A stretch of DNA of 18,691 nucleotides. It comes from Hydnum rufescens UP504. Taxonomy: Eukaryota; Basidiomycota; Agaricomycetes; Cantharellales; Hydnaceae. The DNA is taken from assembly GCA_014904985.1 (NCBI GenBank), contig MU129227.1, forward strand, positions 30,659-49,349, written 5' to 3'. The position numbers were made by a program, and so were the translations under genes. The notes under the pieces were generated by a model that was not told the DNA's origin, did not search any database, and worked only from the letters and a program-made list of their open reading frames with translations. Position 1 is the first letter of the stretch. The number at the start of each line of letters is the position of its first letter. Positions 5,947 through 16,575 of the stretch are shown here, piece after piece.

Positions 5947-7772
5947 ATGAAAACCTTGCAGCCAGGTGTATTTTTTGCCCCGAATTTTGTGCCGGACCTG
6001 TGTCACACTTCACAAAGGTCCCTGAACTTAGATCCACCTGTTCGCCCAATGGATCCCATGTTGTATGACATCTTCAATCCGAATTGTTACAATAATATTT
6101 TCGTGTTCACCCACTCTAATGAGCCAATAGTTGTGGCAGGTTATAATGCCTCTTTAGCCTTTATCTACACCGGCTTACAATTTGCTTTGTCCTGGCTAGG
6201 GTGTTATGTCCCAACACTTCCGGAGAAAAGATCCTTCAAAGTGAAATCTTTCTACAACTGGTTGAGTTATATTTGCGTTGTTGAGACCGACGACAAATGG
6301 GCTCTACACTCTTGTGACATTAAGCCTGGCTCTGCTCCATTTTCCGTGGATATCAATTCTGCTTTCCGAAGACCTATCGATAGGGAATCAGAGGATTATC
6401 TCGCGCCTGGAGCATACCTGATTCTCAGTGATGGTTGGACTTTCGTCTCTCGCTTTATGCCCGTAAATGACATGCCCATTTCTCAGGGACAAATTTCTCT
6501 CCTGGAGTCTCGATGCACATGTTGAGCTCTAGGCAATTCATTCTATTCCCTGTCAGTGCATTTCTGATCAGCCATGTTCCCCTCACATATGTGTCCCACA
6601 GAGGGAGCTCGAGAACCACACTCCTCCATTGTCAATAGTCACTAGTACCATCTGGGATATAACAGGAACGCCACTCAACGATGGAGATAGAAATCTTGTC
6701 CAAATAATTCGAAACAGAGACATCGAAACCAGACCTGGAATTGTGAGTCTCTGCGGGCACGCAGATCACCCAAACCCCTTAATTTTGATGTCGTCCCATA
6801 GCTTTTGAGGCCATTTGGGGAACTCCCTTCAGACCTCGATACAGCCCGAAATTACTTGACAGTGACTTCTTCCATCCAGTCTCAGTTTGATAAATTCGCA
6901 TTCGGCATTGACGTTGACGTGTGTAGCGTGCTGCTCTCGTTGCGAGGTAGATTGTTATTGAAGAGGTCTCGCAGGATAACTACAGGATTGTTCAATTTGT
7001 CAAGCCATCGCCCGAGTTCGACATCTCTCACGTTGGCACTTTGAAAATCCCTGAGGGCCAACCGAAGCCGTACGATGAATGCCTCAGGCTTCATTTCCAC
7101 TACTGTCTCCGGATGTATGTCTCCTGCCTGCCCCCTGGAGTCCAGGGCTACTCGATCGAAGAAATAGAAGGTCTGCAAGCTGCAGTGGGGATGTTCGAAC
7201 GTGATGAGGACCCGCCACCATTGGATGACCCTATCTGGGATTCGGATCTTGGGCGAGAAGTGCTTTGATCAGTTATCGCTCAGCGCTGTGTGTATTTTTT
7301 CATGACGGGGTACATGTCCCATTCCAATGATAAGCTTTCAAGTATTACATTAGTGCCAGTGTGATTAAGGGGCAGATGACTTGTCTAATCATATGCCATG
7401 GGCGTGGAGGACCCACCTCATTCCATCATTTACCATCATCCTGGCATGGGATGCACTATAACGTCGATACTGCTGTATATTACGCAGATATTCACAGAGA
7501 ATGAATTACGAGAATTGGATTTTACACGCAAGGGAGCGAGAAAAGCACACAAGGCAAATGCATCCCCCGAGGAATGTAGACCATCCAGTGCCTGGGGCAA
7601 CACAATGCTGTATAGAGGGGCATGAAATGGCGTGGTGGGACATGAGCAATGACGACCACAAATTCACCAGGACCGGTAATGGTGCCGGAAGAGACTGGCG
7701 GGACTTAATCCTTGAAAGAACCCGTTGGTTCGTACAGTCCCACCATTGCAGCTCCTCAGGCATTGACTTCAC
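5947..7772 (+). repeat. Inverted duplication, copy 1 arm
   Basis: This arm contains the HNH-like gene and about 500 bp downstream. It is repeated in inverse orientation at 7996-8780 plus 15585 to about 16515, the second arm being split by the copia insertion. By eye, identity is about 96% next to the centre (7398-7772), about 92% in exon 5 and lower in exon 1. The 223-bp centre (7773-7995) is not palindromic. Confidence 0.9.
6049..7268 (+). CDS. HNH-nuclease-family-like protein, five exons (copy 1)
   Basis: I assemble exons 6049-6433, 6487-6551, 6602-6742, 6802-6918 and 6975-7268. Introns are 53, 50, 59 and 56 nt, all GT-AG. The spliced length, 1002 nt, is open throughout (333 aa), and every intron has a same-place counterpart in copy 2. 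An in-frame upstream ATG at 5947 would add 34 residues. The N-terminal part (YNNIFVFT, SFYNWLSYI, WALHSCDIKPGS, EDYLAPGAYLILSDG) and C-terminal part (ITGTPL, QSQFDKFAFGIDVD, YRIVQF, CLRLHFHYC) resemble the large basidiomycete HNH-nuclease-domain family as I know it. The usual CHIIP-type His motif is absent after NLVQ, and the expected His before xxFD is Gln. It may therefore be catalytically inactive. Donors GTTGGA and GTCAGT are weak. Confidence 0.65.
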
Positions 7773-7821
7773 CAGTGTTCCACATGAAGCTTACATAAAT
7801 AGGTTATGTAATAGCGAGTAA
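7398..7821 (+). other. Conserved segment downstream of HNH-like gene, two short overlapping ORFs
   Basis: Two overlapping short frames exist here, 7398-7625 (starts MGVEDPPHSI) and 7501-7821 (starts MNYENWILHA). Both are also open in the inverted copy (8369 to 8142, and 8266 downward). At 96% identity in a recent duplication this says little about coding. I recognise no family. It may be untranslated sequence or an exon of an unidentified gene. Confidence 0.3.
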
Positions 7822-7995
7822 TGGCAGTGCTGATTCCCTCATGGCTCACTCTAGGCCACGCACTCTCACAAGCCGGGTCCATTCTCTTACTCGTTCGAAT
7901 AGCTAGAACTGTCAGTCCCTCAAACCTCCTTGTACTCTCCCCACCATATTCCCTACTACAATCAGAAAACCTCGTTCTCATCTTTCGATATCGAT
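7773..7995. repeat. Spacer repeat at palindrome centre (second copy at 17352-17577)
   Basis: The unpaired centre of the inverted duplication reappears, inverted and about 85-90% identical by eye, at 17352-17577. Shared landmarks are AAGCTTACATAA, GTTATGTAATAGCGAG, TCGTTCGAATAGCT and TTTCGATATCGATATGAA. It belongs to the copy 1 unit rather than being a random spacer. Confidence 0.85.
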
Positions 7996-8780
7996 ATGAA
8001 GTCAATGCCTGAGGAGCTGTGATGGTGGGACTGTACGAACCAATGGATTCTTCAAGGATTAAGTCCCACCAGTCTCTTCCAGCACCATAACCGGTCCTGG
8101 TGAATTTGTGGTCGTCATTGCTCGTGTCCCGCCACGCCATTTCATGCCCCTCTATACAGCATTGTGTTGCCCCAGGCACTGGATGGTCTACATTCCTTGG
8201 GGGATGCATTTGCCTTGTGCGCTTTTCTCGCTCCCTTGCGTGTAAAATCCAATTCTCGTAATTCATTCTCTGTGAATATCTGCATAATATACAGCAGTAT
8301 TGACGTTATAGTGCATCCCATGCCAGGATGATGGTAAATGATGGAATGAGGTGGGTCCTCCACGCCCATGGCATATGATCACACGAGTCATCTGCCCCTC
8401 GATTGCACTGGCGCTAATGTAATACCTGAAAGCTATCATTGGAATGGGACATGTACCCCATCATGAAAAAATACGCACAGCGCTGAGCGATAACCGATCG
8501 AAGCACTTCTCACCCAAGATCCGAATCCCAGATAGGATGATCCAATGGTGGCGGGTCCTCGTCACGTTCAAACATCCCCACTGCGTCTTGCAGCTCTTCT
8601 ATTTCTTCAATCGAGTAGGTCTGCACTCCGGGGGGCGGGCAGGAGACATACATCTGGAGACAGTAGTGGAAATGAAGCCTAAGGCATTCATCGTACGGCT
8701 TCGGTTGGCCCTCAGGAATTTTCAAAGTGCCAACGTGAGAGATGTCAAACTCGGGTGACGGCTTGACAAATTGAATAATC
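7996..8780 (-). pseudogene. HNH-like copy 2, last exon and downstream segment
   Basis: This is the part of the inverted copy left of the copia insertion. The 3' coding part (about 8510-8780) matches exon 5 of copy 1 from the DISHVGTLKIPEG region to the C terminus. The stop at 8510-8512 arises because a CGA codon near the end of copy 1 is TGA here. The rest (7996-8369) mirrors the segment downstream of copy 1. The exon is cut by the element between 8780 and 15580. Confidence 0.8.
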
Positions 8781-9170
8781 TAGTGAGAGTTATGGTATGC
8801 GCACGAGAAGAACTCCCCCTGATTACTAAGCAGGTGAGGACAAATTCGGTAGACTGGCAAGACTCAAGTCGCCCAGGTGAATTAAGCAGGTGGCGGGAAG
8901 AACACACACAGAGAAGTCCTTGAGATTTATGTGGGCTCAAGCCCGTCCTTTATACTATTTACATGAAGCACAGAAACACATAAGATGTGGTAAAATATGG
9001 GGTAAGAATGAAGTAAAAAGTCCAATGATGGTGGCAAGGAAAAGATCACCAGTGAAACCTATCTACAAGATCCCAGATAATCGAGGTCGGTGCTGTTTGC
9101 ATAGCCCCCTAGGGGTCGCGCTTGTCTCCGACGTCGTATTCGGTCGCTTCCATATCCGCTCGCTCCAACA
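8781..9170 (-). repeat. 3' LTR of copia element
   Basis: 390 bp, starting TGTTGGAGCG and ending CTCTCACTA on the minus strand. It matches 15191-15579. It is preceded by a polypurine tract and followed by target-site copy TAATC at 8776-8780. The terminal dinucleotide is TA rather than the usual CA if the 5-bp duplication is read correctly. Confidence 0.92.
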
Positions 9171-9181
9171 CTCCCCCTCAA
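9171..9181 (-). other. Polypurine tract
   Basis: TTGAGGGGGAG on the minus strand abuts the 3' LTR start TGTTGG. This is the expected primer for plus-strand DNA synthesis. Confidence 0.85.
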
Positions 9182-11086
9182 GCGCAATATAACCCAAGTC
9201 CAGTCGTGTGATAGTCCAGTTTCGCAGCCCGAGGGCTTTCGTTAAAATGTCGGCCATCATAGTCTCTGTGGGACAATATACCAGGTTGAAAATACCGTCT
9301 TTAATCTGCGGATAAAATGAAATCGGATATTGATATGTTTCGTCCAGGCATGGTAATTATCGCCATTGCGAGCTTTAATGCAGCCTGGTTATCACAATAC
9401 AGGGTTGTGGCCTTGAGTTGAGTGTGAAACAACTTGGCAATAAGGCTCCGCAGCCAAATGCCTTCTTTGGCAGCCTGTGTCGCGGCGACATATTCTGCCT
9501 CGGCCATTGATAGTGTAATTAGCTCCTGTTTTCGGGAGCTCCAGGAGACCGTTCCTCCATCGATCAGGTAAGCATACCCTGTAATCGCGCGGCGATGTTC
9601 CTGCGTCGCTCCGTCCGCATCCGTATACCCGAGTAAGTCGTGACTTTTCAATCCGTACATTAGGCTGATATCTTTCATGCCTGATAGGTACCGTATGGCT
9701 CGCTTTGCCATTTCCCAATGCATAGGTCCCGGCTGGTCAAGAAATCGCGATAGTGTCGATACCGCAAAGGTAATGTCTGGCCTTGTGGCCACGGACGCAT
9801 ACATGAGGCTTCCTATGGCCTCGCAATATGGGGTCTTCTTCATCCATTTGATTTCTTCAGGATTCATCATGGGATCCTCTTTTGTGAGTGTGGCCCCGGG
9901 TTCCATTGGTGTATTTATGAATTTCGAGTCGCCCAAAGAGAACCGGGCTACAATTGAGTCAATGTATGACTTTTGCGATAATCGGATTGTTTGTAATTCG
10001 CGGTCCCATTCGATTTTAATGCCAAGTAGCCAATGAAGTGGCCCTAAGTCGGTAATCGGGTATTTGTTGTTAATCTTCCACTTGTATTCGTCAAGTAATG
10101 CCCTTGACGGGCCCGTAAATGTGCAATTGTCCACATGGATTGCGAGAATGAGCTCCTCCCCATTCACTTGGGTATGGAACACACCCGGATCAGCATGGCT
10201 AGCCCTGAAACCGAGATCATTAAGGGTGTGTGAAAGGGAATCATACCAGCGTCGCCTGGCCTGTTTGAGACCATATAGGGTCTTCCATAGTTGTAGAATC
10301 GTGTCTTTTCCCTGGGGTTTATACTTGGGGGGAAAATGCATATAGATTTCTTCGTTTTCGTCAAGTTCACCATTGAGGTATGCGCCGTTGAAATCGAAAG
10401 AGTCGATATCCCAATCGTTTCGTGTGGCGAGTGTGATAATTGTTCAAAAACTTGCAAGTCGCGCGATGGGGGAATACGTTTCGTAGTAGTCAACTCCAAA
10501 GATTTGAGTAAAACCACGGGCTACTAGACATGCCTTGTATTTTAGAATGGTGCCATCGGCTTTCCATTTGATTTTGAAGATGAGTTTACAATTGACAATG
10601 TTTTTGTCGGGTGGTCTTGGGACTTCTTCCCAAGTTCCAGCGTCTTCGACGGTCTTGAGCTCGATATCTATAGCTTGTTTCCATTGTGGCCAATCCGTTC
10701 GTGACTTGGCCTCTTCCAGAGATTTCGGATCTCCGTCTATATCTTGAATGGTCGCAAAAGCTGCGTCATTGAATTCTATATGATATACGGCATCATTTAC
10801 GAGAGATGCTGAATTCTTGCTGATATTATCACCACTCCCCCTGACGCCAGGGATCTGAGAATCGGATTTGTGTGTGTATCCATGAACTGTTCCTTCACCC
10901 TGTGCAAGGCGTTGCACATATTGAGAGGGTTTCGAGGCACGTGTAGAACGTCATTGAGGTTCGGTAGGCTGTTTTGGGGCAGGAGGAATTTCAAGGGGAC
11001 GGGGTGATTGAACAGGCGTAGTTGGCCCAGACTTTAGACTTTTGTTGTCGTCTGAGTCTTCAGGATCTGGAGAATTGTTGTTGGTT
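9182..11086 (-). pseudogene. Copia RT-RNase H, copy A (3' copy, complete)
   Basis: From upstream on the minus strand come a polar linker, then reverse transcriptase (WKADGTILKYKACLVARGF, FDFNGAYLNG, LYGLKQARRRWYDSL), then RNase H (YTDAD, AEAEYVA, CDNQAA). The tail (MMADILTKALGLRNW) runs up to the LTR. The active-site motif reads AIHVDN at about 10126-10137, where copia relatives have xVDD, so a catalytic Asp is Asn (GAT to AAT in a CpG context). An in-frame TGA (10444-10446) interrupts the RT, probably from CGA. One-base shifts break the frame after CDNQAALKLA. These enzymes would copy the RNA into DNA inside the particle, but this copy cannot. Confidence 0.9.
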
Positions 11087-12874
11087 TGAAAATACCGTCT
11101 TTAATCTGCGGATAAAATGAAATCGGATATTGATATGTTTCGTCCAGCATGGTAATTATCGCCCATTGCGAGCTTTAATGCAGCCTGGTTATCACAATAC
11201 AGGGTTGTGGCCTTGAGTTGAGTGTGAAACAACTTGGCAATAAGGCTCGCAGCCAAATGCCTTCTTTGGCAGCCTGTGTCGCGGCGACATATTCTGCCTC
11301 GGCCATTGATAGTGTAATTAGCTCCTGTTTTCGGGAGCTCCAGGAGACCGTTCCTCCATCGATCAGGTAAGCATACCCTGTAATCGCGGCGATGTTCCTG
11401 CGTCGCTCCGTCCGCATCTTATACCCGAATAAGTCGTGACTTTTCAATCCGTACATTAGGCTGATATCTTTCATGCCTGATAGGTACCGTATGGCTCGCT
11501 TTGCCATTTCCCAATGCATAGGTCCCGGCTGGTCAAGAAATCGCGATAGTGTCGATACCGCAAAGGTAATGTCTGGCCTTGTGGCACGGACGCATACATG
11601 AGGCTTCCTATGGCCTCGCAATATGGGGTCTTTCATCTCTTATTTCTTCAGGATTCATCATGGGATCCTCTTTTGTGAGTGTGGCCCCGGGTCCATTGGT
11701 GTATTTATGAATTTCGAGTCGCCCAAAGAGAACCGGGCTACAATTGAGTCAATGTATGACTTTTGCGATAATCGGATTGTTTGTAATTCGCGGTCCCATT
11801 CGATTTTAATGCCAAGTAGCCAATGAAGTGGCCCTAAGTCGGTAATCGGGTATTTGTTGTTAATCTTCCACTTGTATTCGTCAAGTAATGCCCTTGACGG
11901 GCCCGTAAATGTGCAATTGTCCACATGGATTGCGAGAATGAGCTCCTCCCCATTCACTTGGGTATGGAACACACCCGGATCAGCATGGCTAGCCCTGAAA
12001 CCGAGATCATTAAGGGTGTGTGAAAGGGAATCATACCAGCGTCGCCTGGCCTGTTTGAGACCATATAGGGTCTTCCATAGTTGGTAGAATCGTGTCTTTT
12101 CCCTGGGGTTTATACTTGGGGGGAAAATGCATATAGATTCTTCGTTTTCGTCAAGTTCACCATTGAGGTATGCGCCGTTGAAATCGAAAGAGTCGATATC
12201 CCAATCGTTTCGTGTGGCGAGTGTGATAATTGTTCAAAACTTGCAAGTCGCGCGATGGGGGAATACGTTTCGTAGTAGTCAACTCCAAAGATTTGAGTAA
12301 AACCACGGGCTACTAGACATGCCTTGTATTTTAGAATGGTGCCATCGGCTTTCCATTTTGATTTTGAAGATGAGTTTACAATTGACAATGTTTTTGTCGG
12401 GTGGTCTTGGGACTTCTTCCAAGTTCCAGCGTCTTCGACGCGTCTTGAGCTCGATATCTATAGCTTGTTTCCATTGTGGCCAATCCGTTCGTGACTTGGC
12501 CTCTTCCAGAGATTTCGGATCTCCGTCTATATCTTGAATGGTCGCAAAAGCTGCGTCATTGAATTTATATGATATACGGCATCATTTACGAGAGATGCTG
12601 AATTCTTGCTGATATTATCACCACTCCCCCTGACGCCAGGGATCTGAGAATCGGATTTTGTGTGTATCCATGAACTGTTCCTTCACCCTGTGCAAGGCGT
12701 TGCACATATTGAGAGGGTTTCGAGGCACGTGTAGAACGTCATTGAGGTTCGGTAGGCTGTTTTGGGGCAGGAGGAATTTCAAGTGGACGGGGTGATTGAA
12801 CAGGCGTAGTTGGCCCAGACTTTAGACTTTTGTTGTCGTCTGAGTCTTCAGGATCTGGAGAATTGTTGTTGGTT
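11087..12874 (-). pseudogene. Copia RT-RNase H, copy B (5' copy, duplicated)
   Basis: This is a near-identical repeat of 9287-11086 at an offset of exactly 1800 bp at its start. It carries the same linker, RT and RNase H, including the HVDN active-site change (11916-11918), but lacks the C-terminal tail, which is present only after copy A. It differs from copy A by about 14 small indels and only a few substitutions, which break the frame repeatedly. Its junction with copy A shares GGTT microhomology at 11083-11087. It is either a real tandem duplication by template switching or slippage, or an assembly artefact made of unpolished reads. Confidence 0.88.
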
Positions 12875-12950
12875 GGCAGGGGATCTATCCGCGGCCTTGA
12901 GCTCGTAACTGGGGGATCGACAGAAATGTCAATTGTTGAGGTAGTGAATT

Positions 12951-15115
12951 TTACGTTACGTTTGACAGAAATTTGTTCCTTCCCTTCCAGTAAACCCTAT
13001 GAGCATGTGGGCTATCGTTATCATAGCCCACCCAGAAGGCCTCATTCGCGCGTTCATCGAGTTTTGATCCAGAGTCGTTATGAACCCAGACTCGTTGGCC
13101 CCAAATAGGGATATTCGCGAGGTTCGGCTTTTCCTTCGTAAGCCGTTCAAGTGGTGTCATGTGGCCTAAGACATGCATAGAGGTATGGTTTTTGAGCCAG
13201 GTGGCCCAATTCACAGCCTCGCCCAGAGATTTTTCAACAATTGGGATTGATGTAACATAGCGCGAGTTCGTTCGAGAATCCACCGATTCAGTGATTCGGC
13301 AACTCTGTTGTGCTGTGGGGTATCATGGGTGGTCAATCGGTGCTCTGTGCCCTGATCCCCTAGAAACTTTGTGAATGCATGACCTGTGTATTTGCCTCTG
13401 CGGTCAGATTGAAGCCGTTTAATTTGGACTCCGTGCTGCGTCTTCGCCCAAGCTGTGAAATCTTTGTAGGCATCGAGTGCCTCGTCCTTTGTATGTAATA
13501 GTCGAAGCTTCATATATCTCGTGGTGTCATCTGTAAATGTGATGTAATATGAGCACCCACCTAAGGAATTTAGGGGTGATGGCCCCCAAACGTCTGTATG
13601 AATTTCCTCGCCGAATGAGGAGGCAAGTGGGGCTGTCCGCTCTTTCTTGATGGCCTTCTGTGTGGCCTTGGCATACTCACAGGAGTCGCAGGAAAAATCC
13701 TTGATGTCATCGATTAGGTCGATGCCCTCGATAATGTTGTTTTTGATAAGTGTGCGTATTGTATTGACCGAAATATGGGCCAATCGTCTGTGAAGATCTG
13801 AGAGCTTCACCGTCTCGCGTGCAATTGTAGCTGCCAAATTAGCGTGTTCAACTTTGTATAAGCCATTATTGCCGCCAGAGATGCATCCAATAAGGACACC
13901 TTTTGGGTTTTTGATTTTGCACGAGTTTCCATCAAATAGGACTTTGTGACCCACTTTCGTAATTCGGTTTATCGAAATGACCGTTAATCTGAGTTCTGGA
14001 GCATGGAGGGCATCGCGCAAGATGACTGGGGTGAATTTCCCATCATTCGGCACTTGAATCTTTAAGTCGCCGGCACCAATAGCATGGAATACTCGGTTAT
14101 TAGCTGCAAGGATTGGGTGAGGGTCGATAGGATGGTAATTAATGAATTGCTCCTTATATGGAGACATGTGTTGGGTGGCCCCTGAATCGTATATTTCGGC
14201 ATAAGCAGGGGATTTCGTCCGTTCGTTCATTGTTGCCGCGATATCTGGCTGTGGCCCAACGGCCTTGATTGTTGCCCATGCCTCAACGTCGGCATGTGCA
14301 GCTGCTGAGGTGCTTTCCTTAGCACCCGTCCTAGAGTTCGGCAATCCGTGGGGTCCCTGGCCTTCCTTTCCTCCCCCTTTCGCCCAACAGTCCACTTTGA
14401 AATGTCCCTTTTGGTGGCAATTGAAGCACTCGACATCCTTCTTGCTCTTCCTTTGCCCATTGGCATGGAAGGCCTCGTCGTTATTCGATTTGGACTTCCC
14501 CTTCTTCAGGGTTCGCCGGTCATACTCGTCTGTCACGAGGCAGATTACCAGAGTCGGCGTAATAGACTTGCCACTGAGATCCATGGCAGCCATAATCGAA
14601 TTTATCGTATTGTTGTATGAGTCGGGGAGTGATCCTAATAGGATGTTGCCGTACTCTTCATCCAAAATTGTGGCACCCATGGCTGCCAGCTGTTCCTTGA
14701 GATCGGCCAATTTGTCGAAATGCGCACGAATGTCATCATCCGCGCCGCAGCGAGTATTCTGTAATCGCTTTCATAAGTCGACCAAAATTAATTTCGACCA
14801 TCCTTCGTATAAAGCCCGGAGCTGATCCCAGACCTCCTTGGCTTTTAGTCCAGCCTTAATCTGGCTGAACACTGTATCGGGGACCGAGCTGGCCACAAGT
14901 TGCTTAACCATGGCCTCGTCCTTCTTCCATCGAGCCTCAGGCGTAAGTCCATCGACCGTACCGGCAGCGCTATAGTCTGACGTAATCGTGTCACTCGTAA
15001 GGTGCTCAAGGAGCCCTTTCGCATCGAGGGCCCACATAATCCGGTTGCGGTATGTGACCCAGTTCATACCGTCTGCCGCCAATTTCGTAACCCGAATCTT
15101 GAATTCATTGCTCAT
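12951..15115 (-). pseudogene. Copia gag-protease-integrase region
   Basis: The frame starts MSNEFKIRVT at 15115. Gag is followed by an in-frame TGA at 14771-14773 (probably from CGA). Using residue numbers from the Met at 14710, the zinc knuckle CFNCHQKGHFKVDC is at 95-108, protease DSGA at 175-178, the integrase zinc-binding residues H307, H312, C341 and C344, and the catalytic triad D373, D436, E472. A missing G near 13222 shifts the frame (LWGEAVNWATW continues in another frame), and a second shift occurs near 12966. Several conserved Gly residues around the triad are Arg, consistent with G-to-A decay. The products would form the particle, cut the polyprotein and insert the cDNA. Confidence 0.92.
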
Positions 15116-15175
15116 AGTGATCTTTTCTAGTGATGGAAAAAATAGGGGTAAATGTGTTTCTTTTAAGAGAGCAGC

Positions 15176-15190
15176 GATGGGCCCATAACC
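15176..15190 (-). other. Primer-binding site (copia-type)
   Basis: GGTTATGGGCCCATC on the minus strand directly follows the 5' LTR. From memory it matches the Drosophila copia site GGTTATGGGCCCA, which pairs with an internal part of initiator-Met tRNA (a half-tRNA primer) rather than the 3' end. Confidence 0.75.
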
Positions 15191-15579
15191 TAGTGAGAGT
15201 TATGGTATGCGCGCGAGAAGAACTCCCCCTGATTACTAAGCAGGTGAGGACTAATTCAGTAGACTGGCAAGACTCGAGTCGCCCAGGTGAATTAAGCAGG
15301 TGGCAGGAAGAACACACACAGAGAAGTCCTTGAGATTTATGTGGGCTCAAGCCCATCCTTTATACTATTTACATGAAGCACAGAAACACATAAGATGTGG
15401 TAAAATATGGGTAAGAATGAAGTAAAAAGTCCAATGATGGCGGCAAGGAAAAGATTGCTGGTGAAACCTATCTACAAGATCCCAGATAATCGAGGTCGGT
15501 GCTGTTTGCATAGCCCCCTAGGGGTTGTGCTTGTCTCCAACGTCGTATTTGGTCGCTTCCATATCCGCTCGCTCCAACA
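15191..15579 (-). repeat. 5' LTR of copia element
   Basis: 389 bp, the partner of 8781-9170. About 15 substitutions and one indel separate them. All but one are transitions, many at CpG sites. The target-site copy TAATC follows at 15580-15584. Confidence 0.92.
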
Positions 15580-15584
15580 TAATC

Positions 15585-16522
15585 CTGTAGTTATCCTGTC
15601 AGATGTCTTCAGTAAAAATCCTCCTCGCAACGAGTGCAGCACGCTACACACGTCAACGTCAATGCCGAATGCGAATTTATCAAACTGAGACTGGAGAGAA
15701 GAAGTCATTGTCAAGTAATTTTGGGCCGTGTCGAGGTCTGAAGGGAGTTCCCAAAATGGCCTCAAAAGCTATGGGACGACATCACAATTAACGGGTTTGG
15801 ATGATCTGCATGCCTGCAGAGACTTACAATTCCAGGTTTGGTTTCGAAGTCTCTGTTTTGAATTATTTGGACAAGATTTCTATCTCCGTCGTCAAGTGGC
15901 GTTCCTGTTATATTGCAGATGGTACTGGCGGCTATTGGCAACAGAGGAGTGCGGCTCTTGAGGTCTCTCTGTGGGACACATATATGAAGGTGAAGATGGT
16001 CAATTAGGAAGGCACTCACAGGGAATAGAATGAATTGCCTAGAGGTCAACATGCGCATGAAGACTTAAGGGGAAAAATTCATACCTGAGAAATACGGACA
16101 TCAGTTACAAGTACAAGGCATGAGATGAGAACCTAACCATCGTTAAGGATGAGGTAGGCTCCGGGCGCGAGATAATCTTCTGATTCCCGATCGATGGGTA
16201 CTTTCCAAGCAGACTTGACATCAGCGGCGAATGGAGCAGAACCAGGCTTAATGTCGCAAGAGTGCAGAGCCCATTTGTCTTTGGTATGAGCGGTGATAAT
16301 GTAACTCAACCAGTTGTAGAAAGATTTCACTTTGAATGATCTTTTTTCGGGATATGTTGGGACATAGCACCCTAGCCAGGAGAGCACAAATTGTAAGCCA
16401 AGGTAGACGAGGGCTAAAGAAGTATTACAACCTGCCACCACTGTTGGCTTGTTAGAGTAGACGAGGACGAAAACATTATTGTAACAATTCGGATCGAAGA
16501 TGTCATAGAGCGGGCGACACAT
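15585..16522 (-). pseudogene. HNH-like gene copy 2, exons 1-4 and start of exon 5
   Basis: Exon 1 runs from about 16522 to 16138 (YNNVFVLVYSN, SFYNWLSYI, WALHSCDIKPGS, EDYLAPGAYLILNDG). The four introns lie at 16137-16085, 16019-15969, 15827-15769 and 15651-15596, in the same places as copy 1; two have better donors than copy 1 (GTGAGT and GTAAGT). A TAA stop occurs early in exon 2 where copy 1 has GGA, and copia splits exon 5. As in copy 1, the segment NLVQIIQNRD lacks the usual His motif and the later motif reads SSLQSQFDKF. Presumably this was once a functional duplicate and is now dead. Confidence 0.8.
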
Positions 16523-16575
16523 GAGGCGAAGTTGGTGCAGGGACCAATGGTGATGATGTAATCATCGTTGATTAC

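Larger units (their letters stand above)
8781..15579 (-). mobile_element. Ty1/copia LTR retrotransposon, dead, with internal tandem duplication
   Basis: The element has two LTRs, a 5-bp target duplication (TAATC on plus, 8776-8780 and 15580-15584), a primer-binding site, a polypurine tract and the copia gene order gag-protease-integrase-RT-RNase H on the minus strand. At 6799 bp it exceeds the usual ~5 kb because 1.8 kb covering RT-RNase H is present twice. In-frame TGA codons, one-base frameshifts and an altered RT active site make it non-autonomous. LTR divergence is about 15 substitutions in 390 bp, nearly all transitions, so the insertion is not recent. Its target is the final exon of HNH-like copy 2. 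Confidence 0.93.

Noticed and set aside
5669..5950. Plus-strand frame of 93 codons upstream of the HNH-like gene.
   Set aside because: It lies within the probable LTR of the truncated copia fragment and has no recognisable motif.
10064..10345. Plus-strand frame, repeated at 11854-12087.
   Set aside because: It is the antisense of the duplicated RT domain.
14265..14825. Plus-strand frame of 186 codons.
   Set aside because: It is the antisense of the copia gag zinc-knuckle region and has no motif of its own.
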